Shown here in pieces: positions 1 to 10,700 of a stretch of DNA of 64,000 nt. The stretch is from Hevea brasiliensis. Lineage: Eukaryota > Streptophyta > Magnoliopsida > Malpighiales > Euphorbiaceae. The DNA lies in assembly GCF_030052815.1 (NCBI RefSeq), contig NC_079507.1:63210619-63274618 (forward strand), written 5' to 3'. Under the pieces are notes generated by a model, which was not told where the DNA came from, made no database searches, and was given only the letters and a program-made list of their open reading frames with translations. A program made the position numbers and the translations under genes. How positions within the stretch are numbered: the stretch's first letter is position 1; the number at the start of each line of letters is the position of its first letter.

Positions 1-438
1 AACACCTAGCAAACACTAAATGTGCCATTTTTTCTCTACTTAAACCATAACAAATGACCAAGCAACAAACTCCTGTGACATTTAACCAATACAGTTACAC
101 GTCCATAAGAAAAAGAAAAAAAGAAAAAGAAACGCACACATGCAATAGGACATTCAACAAATCACAATTCAAGCCAACAGCTGAAATAAACTTGAAAGCT
201 TATTTGGTTATTATATAAATTTTGCCTATTGATACACATAGTTAGTCTATCCATATAAAAGTCGAAAAGTTAACAACTCTGCCACAACTTGACAAGCAAA
301 ATCACATTGATGACCCACAAAAAAAGCATAAGAAATTCACATAAAGGTAATGCTCAAAACTGCAAAATTCAGGTGAACGTCCAAATGCGGAAGAACAAAT
401 AAAGAAGCAAGGGTAAGAGGGCAGGGAAGTTTTTGAAC
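1..438 (-). other. Start of intron 1 (and beyond) of the gene at the left edge
   Basis: This is the region 3' of the first coding exon at 439-598 on the minus strand. A GT donor at 438-437 opens an intron, and I see no second exon before the window ends. The sequence is AT-rich with an A-rich stretch near 108-133. Confidence 0.4.
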
Positions 439-598
439 CTGATTAATGACTGTAGCAGGATATGCATTGGCGGAGTCAATGAGGTAAACCCAGAAGGAGA
501 AAGAGAAATTCCCCCCTTTTACTTCAATCACCATTCGAAAATCTTTAAGCAAAGTGTAATCTTTACCATTTATGACATTATCATCCATGATTCCCATT
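439..598 (-). CDS. First coding exon of an unidentified plant protein (partial gene)
   Basis: The open frame begins at an ATG at 598 and encodes about 53 residues, starting MGIMDDN and running through a hydrophobic/aromatic stretch (FSFSFWVYLID) to VINQ. A good donor (CAG/GTTC) follows at 439/438. The frame also continues upstream to another ATG at 702, but that part translates GA-rich DNA and a run of phenylalanines, as expected of a 5' UTR, so I prefer 598. The FWVYL pattern suggests the first strands of a concanavalin A-like beta sandwich at the N-terminus of a larger protein, but I cannot name the family. The rest of the gene lies left of the window. Confidence 0.55.
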
Positions 599-780
599 TG
601 GGATTCTTGATCACACAAGAAAATGAAAAAAAAAAAAAAAACTCTCTCTCTCTCGCTCTCTATCTCTGTCTCCGTCTCTAAAGAAACAAACCCATTAAAC
701 AAGAACTTTTATTATCTGTCTCTAGCTCTTCTCAGTTTACAGTCTTCTCTCTCTAAAAGCGGACTGCGTACGCCGTTTTG
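599..780 (-). promoter_or_regulatory. Probable 5' UTR/promoter of the left-edge gene
   Basis: On the plus strand this is a poly-A run near 627-643 followed by a CT-rich tract (about 643-680); on the coding (minus) strand it reads as GA-rich leader sequence directly upstream of the exon at 598. No clear TATA box was found. Confidence 0.3.
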
Positions 781-2193
781 TTTGCGAGTGATGTGACGGC
801 TTTTGTGAATTAACGGTTGGTTCGGTTGTGTGTTCAGTTTTAATAATGAAAGAGAAAGGCACAAATCAAGTGATTCGCAGAACAGCAATGAAAGTTGCTA
901 ACCCAATCATTAGGGGCCATATCAGGAAATTTGGAAGTCACATTTTGCTATTTTATTGTTGTGTTTATTGAGTTCCAACAAAATCAACTTCTCGTGGTTA
1001 TTGATACTCTTTTTTTTTTTTATTTTTTTTTATTTTTCATAGAATAGTTATTGTTCCGTTGTAACACTTGTGTTGTGTTTTATGCATTTGTCAGCTTCTA
1101 GCGAATTATATTTCATTTTTTAGGAACAACACAGTTACTATAATAATTTTTCAGAATTCTTAATTTTTTTTAAAAAAATAAAAAAATATTTTAGTATTAA
1201 AAATTAAATAAAAATATTTTAATTTTTTGACAAAAAATCGTACTCAATTGAATTTAAACAGAAATATATAGATTCACAAAGGTATCGATATGATGCAATA
1301 GTTGCTTCTTAATGGTGGTCAAAATTTTGGTAATATTGTTTTCCTAAAATGAAGAAATAGGTGAGAGATAACCAAGAACCCTAATGTTGCTAATAGTGAT
1401 AATGTTGCCCTCCCCATTTTTGGATGAATTTTGTGCATAAGTGATGTTTGTGTGTATTTTTTTACAATGGAATAGGTGCCAATTGGAGAGGACTTCAATT
1501 GATCTACCTTGCATTTGTTTGTCTCGTCTTGTAGAGGACTTCAATTGATCTACCTAGCATGTGTTTGTCTCGTCTTGTCTTGTCTCGTCTTGTCTAGAGT
1601 GTTGCATGCAGGTACAGGAGCTTTTCAGTGATGGTTCTTTGCTTTCTTGAAACCAAGAACATTGTTTGGGAACAATGGGTTGAAGAATTTTAATGAGCAC
1701 GGTACCTCTTGGAAACATACCCAATGTCTCTCTTCAAAAACCCAATCTCTAAATGGCCAAATGAACTAAAGAGCTCTACCTCACCACCCAGTTGTTTTCC
1801 CTTAGTTCAGATCCTGCTTATTGCCATGACTTTGTGCTTTTGATGTTTTTGAGGTTCTTCTTGGCTATCTGAGGGTGTTTTTTTGGAGAGAATCTAATGG
1901 ATTGCAGTTATGGCCTTTCAATTCCCTAGCGCTTCATCTATTTTTTCACTGTCTTCGGATGATTCCTACATGAATTTAGCTTGTGAAGACAGCAGCGCTA
2001 CTTCATCTGAGGCCCGAATCTTTCCTCTTATGCGGGTCAATTTCCAAAGCTACGGTTTGATGGGCCTCCAGCTGTTTGCTTGTTCTAGGTTCTCATGCCT
2101 TGGTTGTTTAGTTGTATGCTTAATCGTTAGTCTTAGGGCCTTGTTTTTTAGCTAAGGTGAATTGTTTGGGGTCTGCTCCTACTTTGTATTGGG
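781..2193. other. Intergenic DNA with a 46-bp tandem repeat
   Basis: No convincing gene was found. Two near-identical 46-bp units lie at 1487-1532 and 1533-1578, followed by a short CTTGT/CTCGT array to about 1600. An 81-codon open frame at 1910-2155 (+) starts with a serine-rich segment and ends hydrophobic. It resembles no family I know and has no visible splice context, so it is not called as a gene. Confidence 0.5.
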
Positions 2194-2764
2194 CAGTGTT
2201 ATTAAAGGCATGAGAGGCATCCAGGTGAGGCAAGACGCCCCTCTGCCACCTCTACTCAGTCGCCCCTCTTGGCGCCTTCAGAGTTGACGCCTCAAACCCA
2301 CGAGGTGAGAAACCAGGCAGGCAAGAGGCGTCGCCTCTTTAAAACAAAGTAAAATCCTTTTTTTTCTAAGACAAAAAAATAAAACTCTACACACTTACCT
2401 GTTGCCGACAGAGAAAAAGAAGACAATCGCCTCCAGAGCTGTAAGTCCAGGTATGTCTCTCTCTCTCTCATCTTTTTCTTCCTCCTCTGTTTCTGCTATC
2501 TTCTTCCTACTCTCCTCTGTTATCTTCTTCCTCCTCTGTCATCCTGTCTTCCTCCCTCTCCTGCTCTTTTCTTTGGAAAATGCAGCAGCATTGCAGCTTT
2601 TTTTTTTTTTCCTTTCCTTTCCTTTCCTTCTCCTCCTTCTTCTTCTCCTTTTTCCGGGTTGGGTTCTTCCTACCCTATTATGCTATCGGCGTAAAGCGGT
2701 CTTCCCTCTTTTTTTTTTTTTTTTTTTTTCCCTTTCCTTCTCCTTCTCTGTGGTTGGTTTTATT

Positions 2765-3745
2765 AATTAGTTAATTATTTGCTATTAATTTAATTATTTT
2801 ACTTTTTATTTTTATTAATTAATTATTTAAATTTTATGGATATTGTTAAATTAATTATTTTACTTGTTAATTATTTAATTATTTAACATGGATATTGTTA
2901 AATTAATTATTTTACTTATTGATTGGTTGAATATTTATTATGGGTATTGTTAATTTAATGGTAATTAATTTACTTTTTACTTATTATTCTTGTTAATTTG
3001 ATTAATTTTACTTTTTATCTTGTTAATTAGACATTAGTTCTCATTAGTTGTTTATTTTATATAGTAATTATTATTCTATTGTTAATGTGATTATTTCACT
3101 TTTTGTTCTTGTTAATTTATTGTTTAATTAATATGAGCATTGTTAATTTGTTTGTAATTAATTTACTTTTTAATTATTATTCTTGTTAATTTAATTAGTT
3201 TTACTTTTTTTGGTTAATTAGTTGTTTATTTTATATAGGAATTATTAATTTATTGTTAATTTAATTATTTTGCTTGTTGTTTATTTTATATAGTAATTAT
3301 TATTCTATTGTTAATTTGATTATTTCACTTTTTGTTCTCGTTAATTAATTGTTTAATTAATATGAGCATTGTTAATTTGTTTGTAATTAGTTTACTTTTT
3401 AATTGTTATTCTTGTTAATTTAATTAGTTTTGCTATTTCTCTTGTTAATTAGTTGTTTTTTTATATAGGAATTATTAATTTATTGTTAATTTGATTATTT
3501 TACTTTTTGTTTTTGTTAATTAATTATTTAATTTATATAGCCATTGTTAATTTGTTGATAATTAATTTACTTTTTATTTGTTATTCTTGTTAATTAGTTG
3601 TTAGTTTGATTAGTTTTACTTTCTTTTCTTGTTTTGTTAATTAGTTGTTTGTTTTATATGGGCATAATTTGATTACTTTACTTTTTATTATTGTTAATTA
3701 ATTGTTTAATTTGTTTTTTTATTATTGTTAATTTTTTTGTTAGAT
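2765..3745. repeat. AT-rich complex repeat in the hAT 5' region
   Basis: The sequence is built from variants of TTGTTAATTTAATTA and TTTACTTTTTATT. A longer unit repeats with a period near 229 bp: the segment starting ATATGAGCATTGTTAATTTG occurs near 3130 and again near 3359. It lies between the element's left terminus and the transposase start and may be inflated leader or promoter sequence. Confidence 0.7.
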
Positions 3746-3750
3746 TATAA

Positions 3751-6467
3751 ATGGGTGATAAGGGTAATACAACTAGATCTTCTACTAACAATAAAAGGAC
3801 AGATCCAGGATGAGCACATGTAATTAAAGTTAGTGAAAATAATACTAATGACCTTTAATGCATGCATTGCATGAAAGTTTATAAAGGGGGAGTTAATAGA
3901 ATTAAGCAACATCTTACTGGAGGCTACAAAAATGTAGTTTGGTGTCCAAAATGTTCAGAAGATGTAAGAAATCAAATCCAGGAATTCATTGCTAAAAAAA
4001 GAGAGCAAAAATCAGTTATGAATATAGAAAGGCCACCTGAATTTGATAATGTTGAAGTACTAGGGTTTGATGAAAATGAGGAAGAGGAAGAGTTGATGCA
4101 AGAAATTGATAGTGAAAAACGAAGGCAAATAACAAATGTTAGTGGCACTGATACTAGTGCTTCAAAAAAACCAAAAGTTTTACCATTTTAAAGTAGTAGA
4201 GGGCCTATTGACTGTTATTTTTTCCCTAGACTGGCTGTTATGGAAAAAAATATGAGGGCCTATTGACTGTTATTTTTTCCCTAGACTGGCTGTTATGGAA
4301 AAAAATATGAGGCAAACTACTATTGATGAAAATAGTCCAACTAAGAAGGAGTTAAGGGAGCGTACTTGTGTTACCATAGCACGATGGATGTATGATGTGG
4401 GAATAGCTTTTAATGCTGTGAATTATGATAGTTTTGGGAAAATGATTCGAGTAATTGGAAATTATGGGAGGGAAATGAAACCTCCAAGTTTTCATGAGGT
4501 TAGAATTCAGTTACTCAACAAGGAAGTGCAAACTATAAATGATCTTCTTGAGTATCATAAAGAAGAATGGAAAAATTATGGATGTTCATTGATGTGTGAT
4601 GGATGGACGATTAGAAAAGAGAGAACCTTGATTAATTTCTTGGTTAATAGTCCAAAGGGAAGTGTATTTATTAAATCAGTTGATGCAAGTGATGAATCAA
4701 AGACAGCGGCATTATTGGCTAGTTTGATTGAGAAGGAATTGATGGAAATTGGTCCTGAAAAAGTGATTCTAGTGGTTATAGATAATGTATCAAATAATGT
4801 TACAGTAGGTAAAATTTTTATTTAATTTTTTCTATTATCGAAAAAAATATCATTTTATTTTTATTATTAACGAAATGAATTTTTCTACTTGTTTTTGACA
4901 GGGAGAATATTAGAAGCAAATTTTCCTCATCTATACTGAACTCCATGTGTAGCCCATTGTATAAATTTGATGCTGGAGGATATTTTTAAGATCTGTGTCT
5001 TTAAAGAAATATTCCACAAAGTTATTGAGCTTACTGGTTTCATATGTGGCTCTTCAGGAGTTCTAAATATGTTGCGGAAGTTTATTAATGGAGTAGAATT
5101 GCTAAGGCCAGGGCAAACTAGATTTGCTATTGCTTTTATTACAATGGGAAGGATTCATCTTCAAAAGACCAACATTAGAAAAATATTTACTTCGGAAAGT
5201 TGGACCACTAGTAAATAGGCTAAAGAAGTGAAAGGCAAAATGTGTGAAAAGACGGTTTTGAGTCCTACTTTCTGGAATCATGTTGTTTATGCTCTTAAGG
5301 TTTCTGGTGCTCTTGTTCATGTGCTTCGACTGGTTGATAATGAAAAAAAAAACCCTCCATGGGATATATCTATGAAGCTATGGATAGGGCTAAAGAAACA
5401 ATTGCCAACTCACTTAATGGCAATGAAGAGAAATACAAGAGGATTTTTGAGATTATTGATGCGAGATGGTCACTTCAATTGTATCGTCCTTTGCATGCTG
5501 CTGGATACTTTCTGAATCCTGAATTTTTTTTATCCAAATAAGATGAGAATTGAGTCTGATGAAGAGGTTAATACAGGATTGCTTTCGTGCATTCATAAGA
5601 TGGAAAAAGATTTAGCAAAAGTGGACATGATTCTTGATGAAATTAAGAGATACAATGCAGCTACGGGCGCCTTTGTTTTTCCTTCTGTTATTGGAGGAAG
5701 AACAACTAAATCTCTAGGTTATTAATTTAAATTCTTATTAATTTTTCATTTTGCTCATTTATTAATTTATATTATGAATTTAACAATCCTTGGCTCTATA
5801 TTTTAATAGCTACTTGTTGGAAAACATATGGTTCTTCAACTCCGAACTTACAAAAGTTTGCTGTAAAGGTTCTGAGTCTTACATGTAGTGCAAGTAGCTA
5901 CGAGAGAAATTGGAGTGCATTCGAGCATGTAAGTAACATATATATATATTCTTTGTTATTTTATTTTAAACCTTTTAAGTTTGAAGTTTAACTTATTTGT
6001 TACTGCAAAATTAATGACAACTTCAAAATAAGAAAAGAAATCGGCTATTTCAAGAACGCTTGGATAATTTGGTATATGTGAAGTACAATAGAGTGTTGTT
6101 ACGCTAACACATTTTTGTTGATAGCACAACACCTGTTAATTTGGCAAATATTGAAGAAAGTAATGAATGGTTGTTTAGTAAATTAGAAAAAGGCGATGGA
6201 GATGATGGAGATGATGAAGATGATTCTCTTGTTTTTATGGATGACATGTTGACCTGGGGTGATGTTGGTAGAGCAATTGGAGTTTTTGAATCTTGTTATG
6301 AATCAAGATCTATTGCAAAATTAACACTAGTTGAGATTCCATCATTTTGAAGGCCTTGTCCAATGAGAGGTGCATCCTCTTCGCAAGTTTATGATAAAGA
6401 GGAGGAAGAATTTGTGATAGTTGCTGTTGAAAATGAATATGATTTTGAAAATCTTGATGATGATTAG
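3751..6467 (+). pseudogene. hAT transposase pseudogene (BED finger, DUF659, hAT dimerisation)
   Basis: From the ATG at 3751 the frame reads MGDKGNTTRSS, then meets a TGA (probably from TGG) and a TAA (probably from AAA) before a BED-type zinc finger (CMHC...HL...C, 3860-3950). After an exact 55-bp tandem duplication (4201-4255/4256-4310), a DUF659-type core follows, including SLMCDGWT, VVIDNVSNN and, after an AT-rich stretch with acceptor-like features, PCVAHCINLMLEDI near 4940-4985. Further stops or frameshifts occur near 5217 and 5350-5400. The hAT C-terminal dimerisation signature (SSYERNWSAFEH) is at about 5890-5928, with the last part at about 6030-6467 ending in an acidic tail. Domain order matches plant Ac/Tam3-like transposases. 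It cannot make a full-length protein. Confidence 0.9.
4201..4310 (+). repeat. Exact 55-bp tandem duplication inside the transposase
   Basis: Positions 4201-4255 and 4256-4310 are identical. Because 55 is not a multiple of three, the duplication shifts the reading frame. Identity suggests it is much younger than the stop codons around it. Confidence 0.95.
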
Positions 6468-6630
6468 TTTTAGTTATAAGTTTTTTTATGTATTTCTTGC
6501 ATTTTGTTTATTGTGATTTATAACTTATTTATATTTATTAAAATCTGAACTTCTATAATTTATATTTTCTATTCTATAACTTATGACATATTTCTAGTTT
6601 TTATTTATTTATTATGTGTAATTTTATAGC

Positions 6631-7490
6631 ATCACTTTTATTTTATACATAAGTTGAAAATGCATGTATGAATTATTTCTTTTTCTAACATCTCTTATTA
6701 TTATTTGTGTTATTACTTATGCTATATATTTCAATTTTACAGTTTCACATTGTCACTTGTATTTTATACTTAAGTTGGAAATACAAGTATGCATTCTTTT
6801 TAATTTCTCTTATATTACATATAGATATAGTGCAAATCATTTTTTTTTCTTTTTAATATGCTTTTTTTACTTATCATCTATTTAAAAGTATGAATTTTAT
6901 GTTACACACACACACAGATATATATATAATTTTAGCAATTAAAGTTATAGCGCCTTGCTTCAAAAAGGCCCTCTCCTCACCTCTTGCCTTTTGCCTAAGG
7001 CCATAAGGTGTTCTGTCACCTTTTACCTTGATAACACTGATACTGGGCCTCAAGCCTTTTTTTAATGAAATGAAACCGGAAAAAAAAAAAAAAAGTGAGA
7101 TCACTTGTATCTTATACGTAAGCTGAAAATACAGGTGTGCACTCCTTTTAATTTCTCTTATATTACATATGGATATAGTGCAAATAATGTATTTTTTTTT
7201 CTTTTTCATATGCTTTTTTACTTATCATCTATTTAAAAGTATGAATTTCTATGTTATTAGTACACACACATATATATACATACATATATATATATATATA
7301 ATTTTGGCAATTAAGGTTATAGCGTCTTGCTTCAAAAAAGCCCTCTGCTCACCTCTCACCTCTCTCCTCTCTCCTCTCCCCTAAGGCCATAAAATACTTT
7401 GTCGCCTTAGTATCGCTTTTTGCCTTGATAACACTAGTATAGGGTCTCAAACCTTTTTTTCAAAGAAACGAAACCGGGAAAAAAAAAGTG
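6631..7490. repeat. Tandem duplication of the hAT right end and its flank
   Basis: A unit of about 348 bp (6753-7100) that contains the right terminus and the flanking host DNA is repeated at 7101-7490 with moderate divergence. Both copies contain TCACTTGTAT, an AC/AT microsatellite, the GCC-rich subterminal region, the terminus AACACTG/AACACTA and the flank ending AAACCGG followed by a poly-A run. A shorter, more diverged third copy of the start of the unit is at 6631-6750. Confidence 0.85.
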
Positions 7491-7726
7491 AGATAACCGA
7501 AAACCTAAAATCCTGAGTAAAAAAGTATCTGATGAGAATCATAAATTGAAAACCTAACTCAAACCAAAGGCAACTTGTGCTTCTAAAAAAATAAATTGAT
7601 TGAATCATACATATTGGAAATAACAGAGTTTATACATGGCAATGAATACAAAATTAAATCAGTTAATTTCATAAAACAGCAGATTGTTCCGAGGCAAAGC
7701 GATTAAATTCACCGAGAAAGAGCAAG
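7491..7726 (-). other. 3' UTR and downstream region of APC4
   Basis: AT-rich sequence follows the APC4 stop codon at 7727 on the minus strand. No other feature is recognised. Confidence 0.5.
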
Positions 7727-10700
7727 TCATTCTGTATCCAGAACTTCATCTTCATCTTCTTCCAGGATGTAAACCAATGCACGCTTTCTTGCAGCAAAAA
7801 CACATGCTACGCCTCTAGATGCTGTTACGGAAACATTTTAATAAAAATGTCTGACATTTTCACAAAAGCATGGAGATTTTTGGTCCATAAGCATAATAAG
7901 AAACTGCAGTATAAAGAAAGCTTACCACTAACTGCCAATGGAGCTACTACAGAATGAGGAATGTAGCGAACCTTTTCATTCTCCATTTGCAGCTGCACAA
8001 CAGCATCCTAAATGTCCACAACATCATAGGAGTGAGTTAATATTTCAAAAGAACAAACGTTCTCAATAGAACTAACGAGTCTAAAACAAGTTATACAAGA
8101 CAAAAGTTAAAGAGGGGAGAAATTTAAAGAAAAGAGAAACAACAAGAAAAGCAATGCTTTAAGCATTTCAACTTCCGAGTAACACTTTTCCTATTATTAT
8201 TATTATTATTATTATTTACTTTTTAGACCAATTACATTATGAGCAGAGAAGTCACTGAGAAGCTTAACATAAAACATAACATAGAATTTCAGAGACATTT
8301 CTATACTAGAAAAATTAGTTTGTTGCAGCAATATAGAGGTCATGAAGTAGATTAAGCATAAGGTAAATAGATTGAATAATATCAGAAACACTATGAACCC
8401 AGAAAAGAAACTGCAAGAGTACCAGAAAAATTTTAAAGTTCTGTTTTAAGCTATGCAATCCAATAACTATTGGAATGCAAGTCATAGAAGTTACCTTAAG
8501 TTGATGCGATTTCCAAATGTTCAGCAAACTGGATCTTGAAAGAGATATAAATGGAAGGTCTCTAGCTTGCACAACCATCATACAAGCATCTCCAGAACTT
8601 TCAGAAGATGTGACAGTCCCATTTAATAGCAAGACAATGTGAGTATCCTGTTTTAAGCAATTCAGGTTACACAACATCCCACAAGAATGAACCTACCACA
8701 CGCTATAAATCTTGATCTTTCACCTTATATAAAGACAGATCGACGCAGTCATAACCAGCAGGAATAGACAACAATACAGCTTCCAATGATGTATGGCTGT
8801 TCTTTGAACTTCTTGAGTCACACATAAATCCTCTCATTATGCCTATACAATTTGAAATATTTGAAGAAGGTTCTTTTGGTACTTGGAAGCATGTGTAATC
8901 AACAAGGCCATGTTGACCAGTCTTATAAGATGAAACTATTTGGGAGACTTCCTACAGGAGAAAAATAAAAATGGAAAAGAAAATATTAGAATGAAAAAAA
9001 AGTTGATGAGGTTAAATACATAGTAAAATGGAAGTAAATAGCATTTCATGACAAAATGAATTAATCAACCACGGGTCTTACTCCTGCAAATTAGCACCTA
9101 CTTGGGAAAGAGAGAGAGGAGAGGAGAAAATTAAATTTTATCATTCATGGATGATAGGGCAACTCACAGCCAAAAGCAATTTATCACAAGAAAAAGAAAA
9201 AGCACCTCATAGTATGATATTGACATAGGAATTGTCATGGACATAGATGCTGATGAAGATGGAAGTGGAAACAGTGGCAGCAAATCCTCACAGAGTATTT
9301 TTCTTGAGATTGTCGTGAAGGGCATCTGAAAAGCCTCCTTGAAGCTAAAAGTGTGTAGCCATAAATGTATCACTTGTAAGTATGAAAAAGTCAAATATAG
9401 TTGACAAAAATTAATATATTTAAATTACTTCATAATGCCAAGTGCTTGCTTAAGCTAACTGTACTTGATTTTGATTTGCTTAGTGAAACTGATAATATAT
9501 AATACTCGCTTATTCTTTCAATGCTCAACAATACCATCAATATTTTGGGATTTTTCCATTCATTTGGTAGCCTTAGATGTCTACTTTGTATATTTCACCA
9601 TGGTACATTCGAATCAAACATATGATTCCCCATCAAAAAATTAACTTTTTGATAGATTAGGCAGCAAAAGAAGAAATAAAATATACCTGTACTCCATTTC
9701 TTGAAATTCTTTAGCTAATGTCCTTCGCAGATATTCAATATCTGAAAATCCTCCAAAATGAACTAATTCTTTGACTCTTTGCATTGTTTCCCTGAAAATT
9801 TTAGCAATATCAAATTTTTTGATCGCATTACCAATGCCTAAACATTTACGTCCATGCGAACATTTTGCATAAAGATAGTTGAGAATGCATAAATGTGATA
9901 GTTCAACATAAACAGAGATTTCAGGAGAGATTGCATCTAATACATTTTATTTGAGAATGTCAATAGACCTAAGACCCGATGATGAAGTTTGTCTTTTGAT
10001 GTTTGATCAAATAATATAAGTAGACAGTTTTATGCTGAAACTTTGAATCTCAACTGTAGCTTGGTATAACAGCAGATTTTTACTTAATTTAACCTAAAGG
10101 TAGGTTAGGAAGCCATTTTATGATGTAAACCATAAAAAATTAATTTTGACATTCTTGACGGGGTATGACATGTCACAGACTAGATTTTGGTCAAAAAGAA
10201 GCTGTAAAAGTACTTCAGTTAAATAGATAGCTTACGAGCCTACTTCAATATTATGAACTTCAGAAAGTTCCAGAAACTGCCTAACTGGATCTTGATCATA
10301 TAAGAACTTCAAGAATGTGACAACAAGTTCACTGCCAAAAGCCAAAAGTTTGACAACAAAGTTAATGTGAGTTACCAGATTGAACATGAGAAAAGAAAGA
10401 TGCCTGGAAGACAAACCTGTTATATGGCAGAAGCTGATCACTTGGTTCTTGCATAAGAAGCTTTATACACTTAAGAAGCCAATTGAAGAAATTTGAAAAC
10501 TGAGAACAGAAAGGAAAGAGTATTAGAGCTGAAACCAAGGAAATGTTTAATTTCAAGAAACAGTAATTGCCTTCTTTCATTTTGGACATGATCTTTTCAT
10601 AGAAATGCATTTAAGGAAGTATATCTTTTGTCACGATACAATTCTCATCATCCCTGAAAGAGAAAGATCATCAATGCTTACAGAAATATAGCTTACCTAA

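Larger units (their letters stand above)
2194..7039 (+). mobile_element. Decayed hAT superfamily DNA transposon
   Basis: The left end reads CAGTGTTATTAAAGG. The right end, read inward on the other strand, is CAGTGTTATCAAGG, giving short imperfect terminal inverted repeats. The flanking 8-mers are GTATTGGG (2186-2193) and ATACTGGG (7040-7047), an imperfect 8-bp target duplication (6 of 8 match), and 8 bp is the hAT signature. Just inside both ends is GC-rich subterminal sequence built around GAGGCG/GCCTC-like words. The interior holds a broken transposase (3751-6467) preceded by about 1 kb of AT-rich repetitive DNA. Element length is about 4.85 kb, normal for an autonomous hAT. It is certainly inactive now because of stops and frameshifts. 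Confidence 0.88.

Noticed and set aside
1910..2155. 81-codon open frame on plus
   Set aside because: No family resemblance, no exon context, and a hydrophobic tail typical of random T-rich DNA.
2402..2774. Two overlapping Phe/Leu/Ser-rich open frames
   Set aside because: They translate CT/TTC-rich low-complexity DNA inside the hAT left end.
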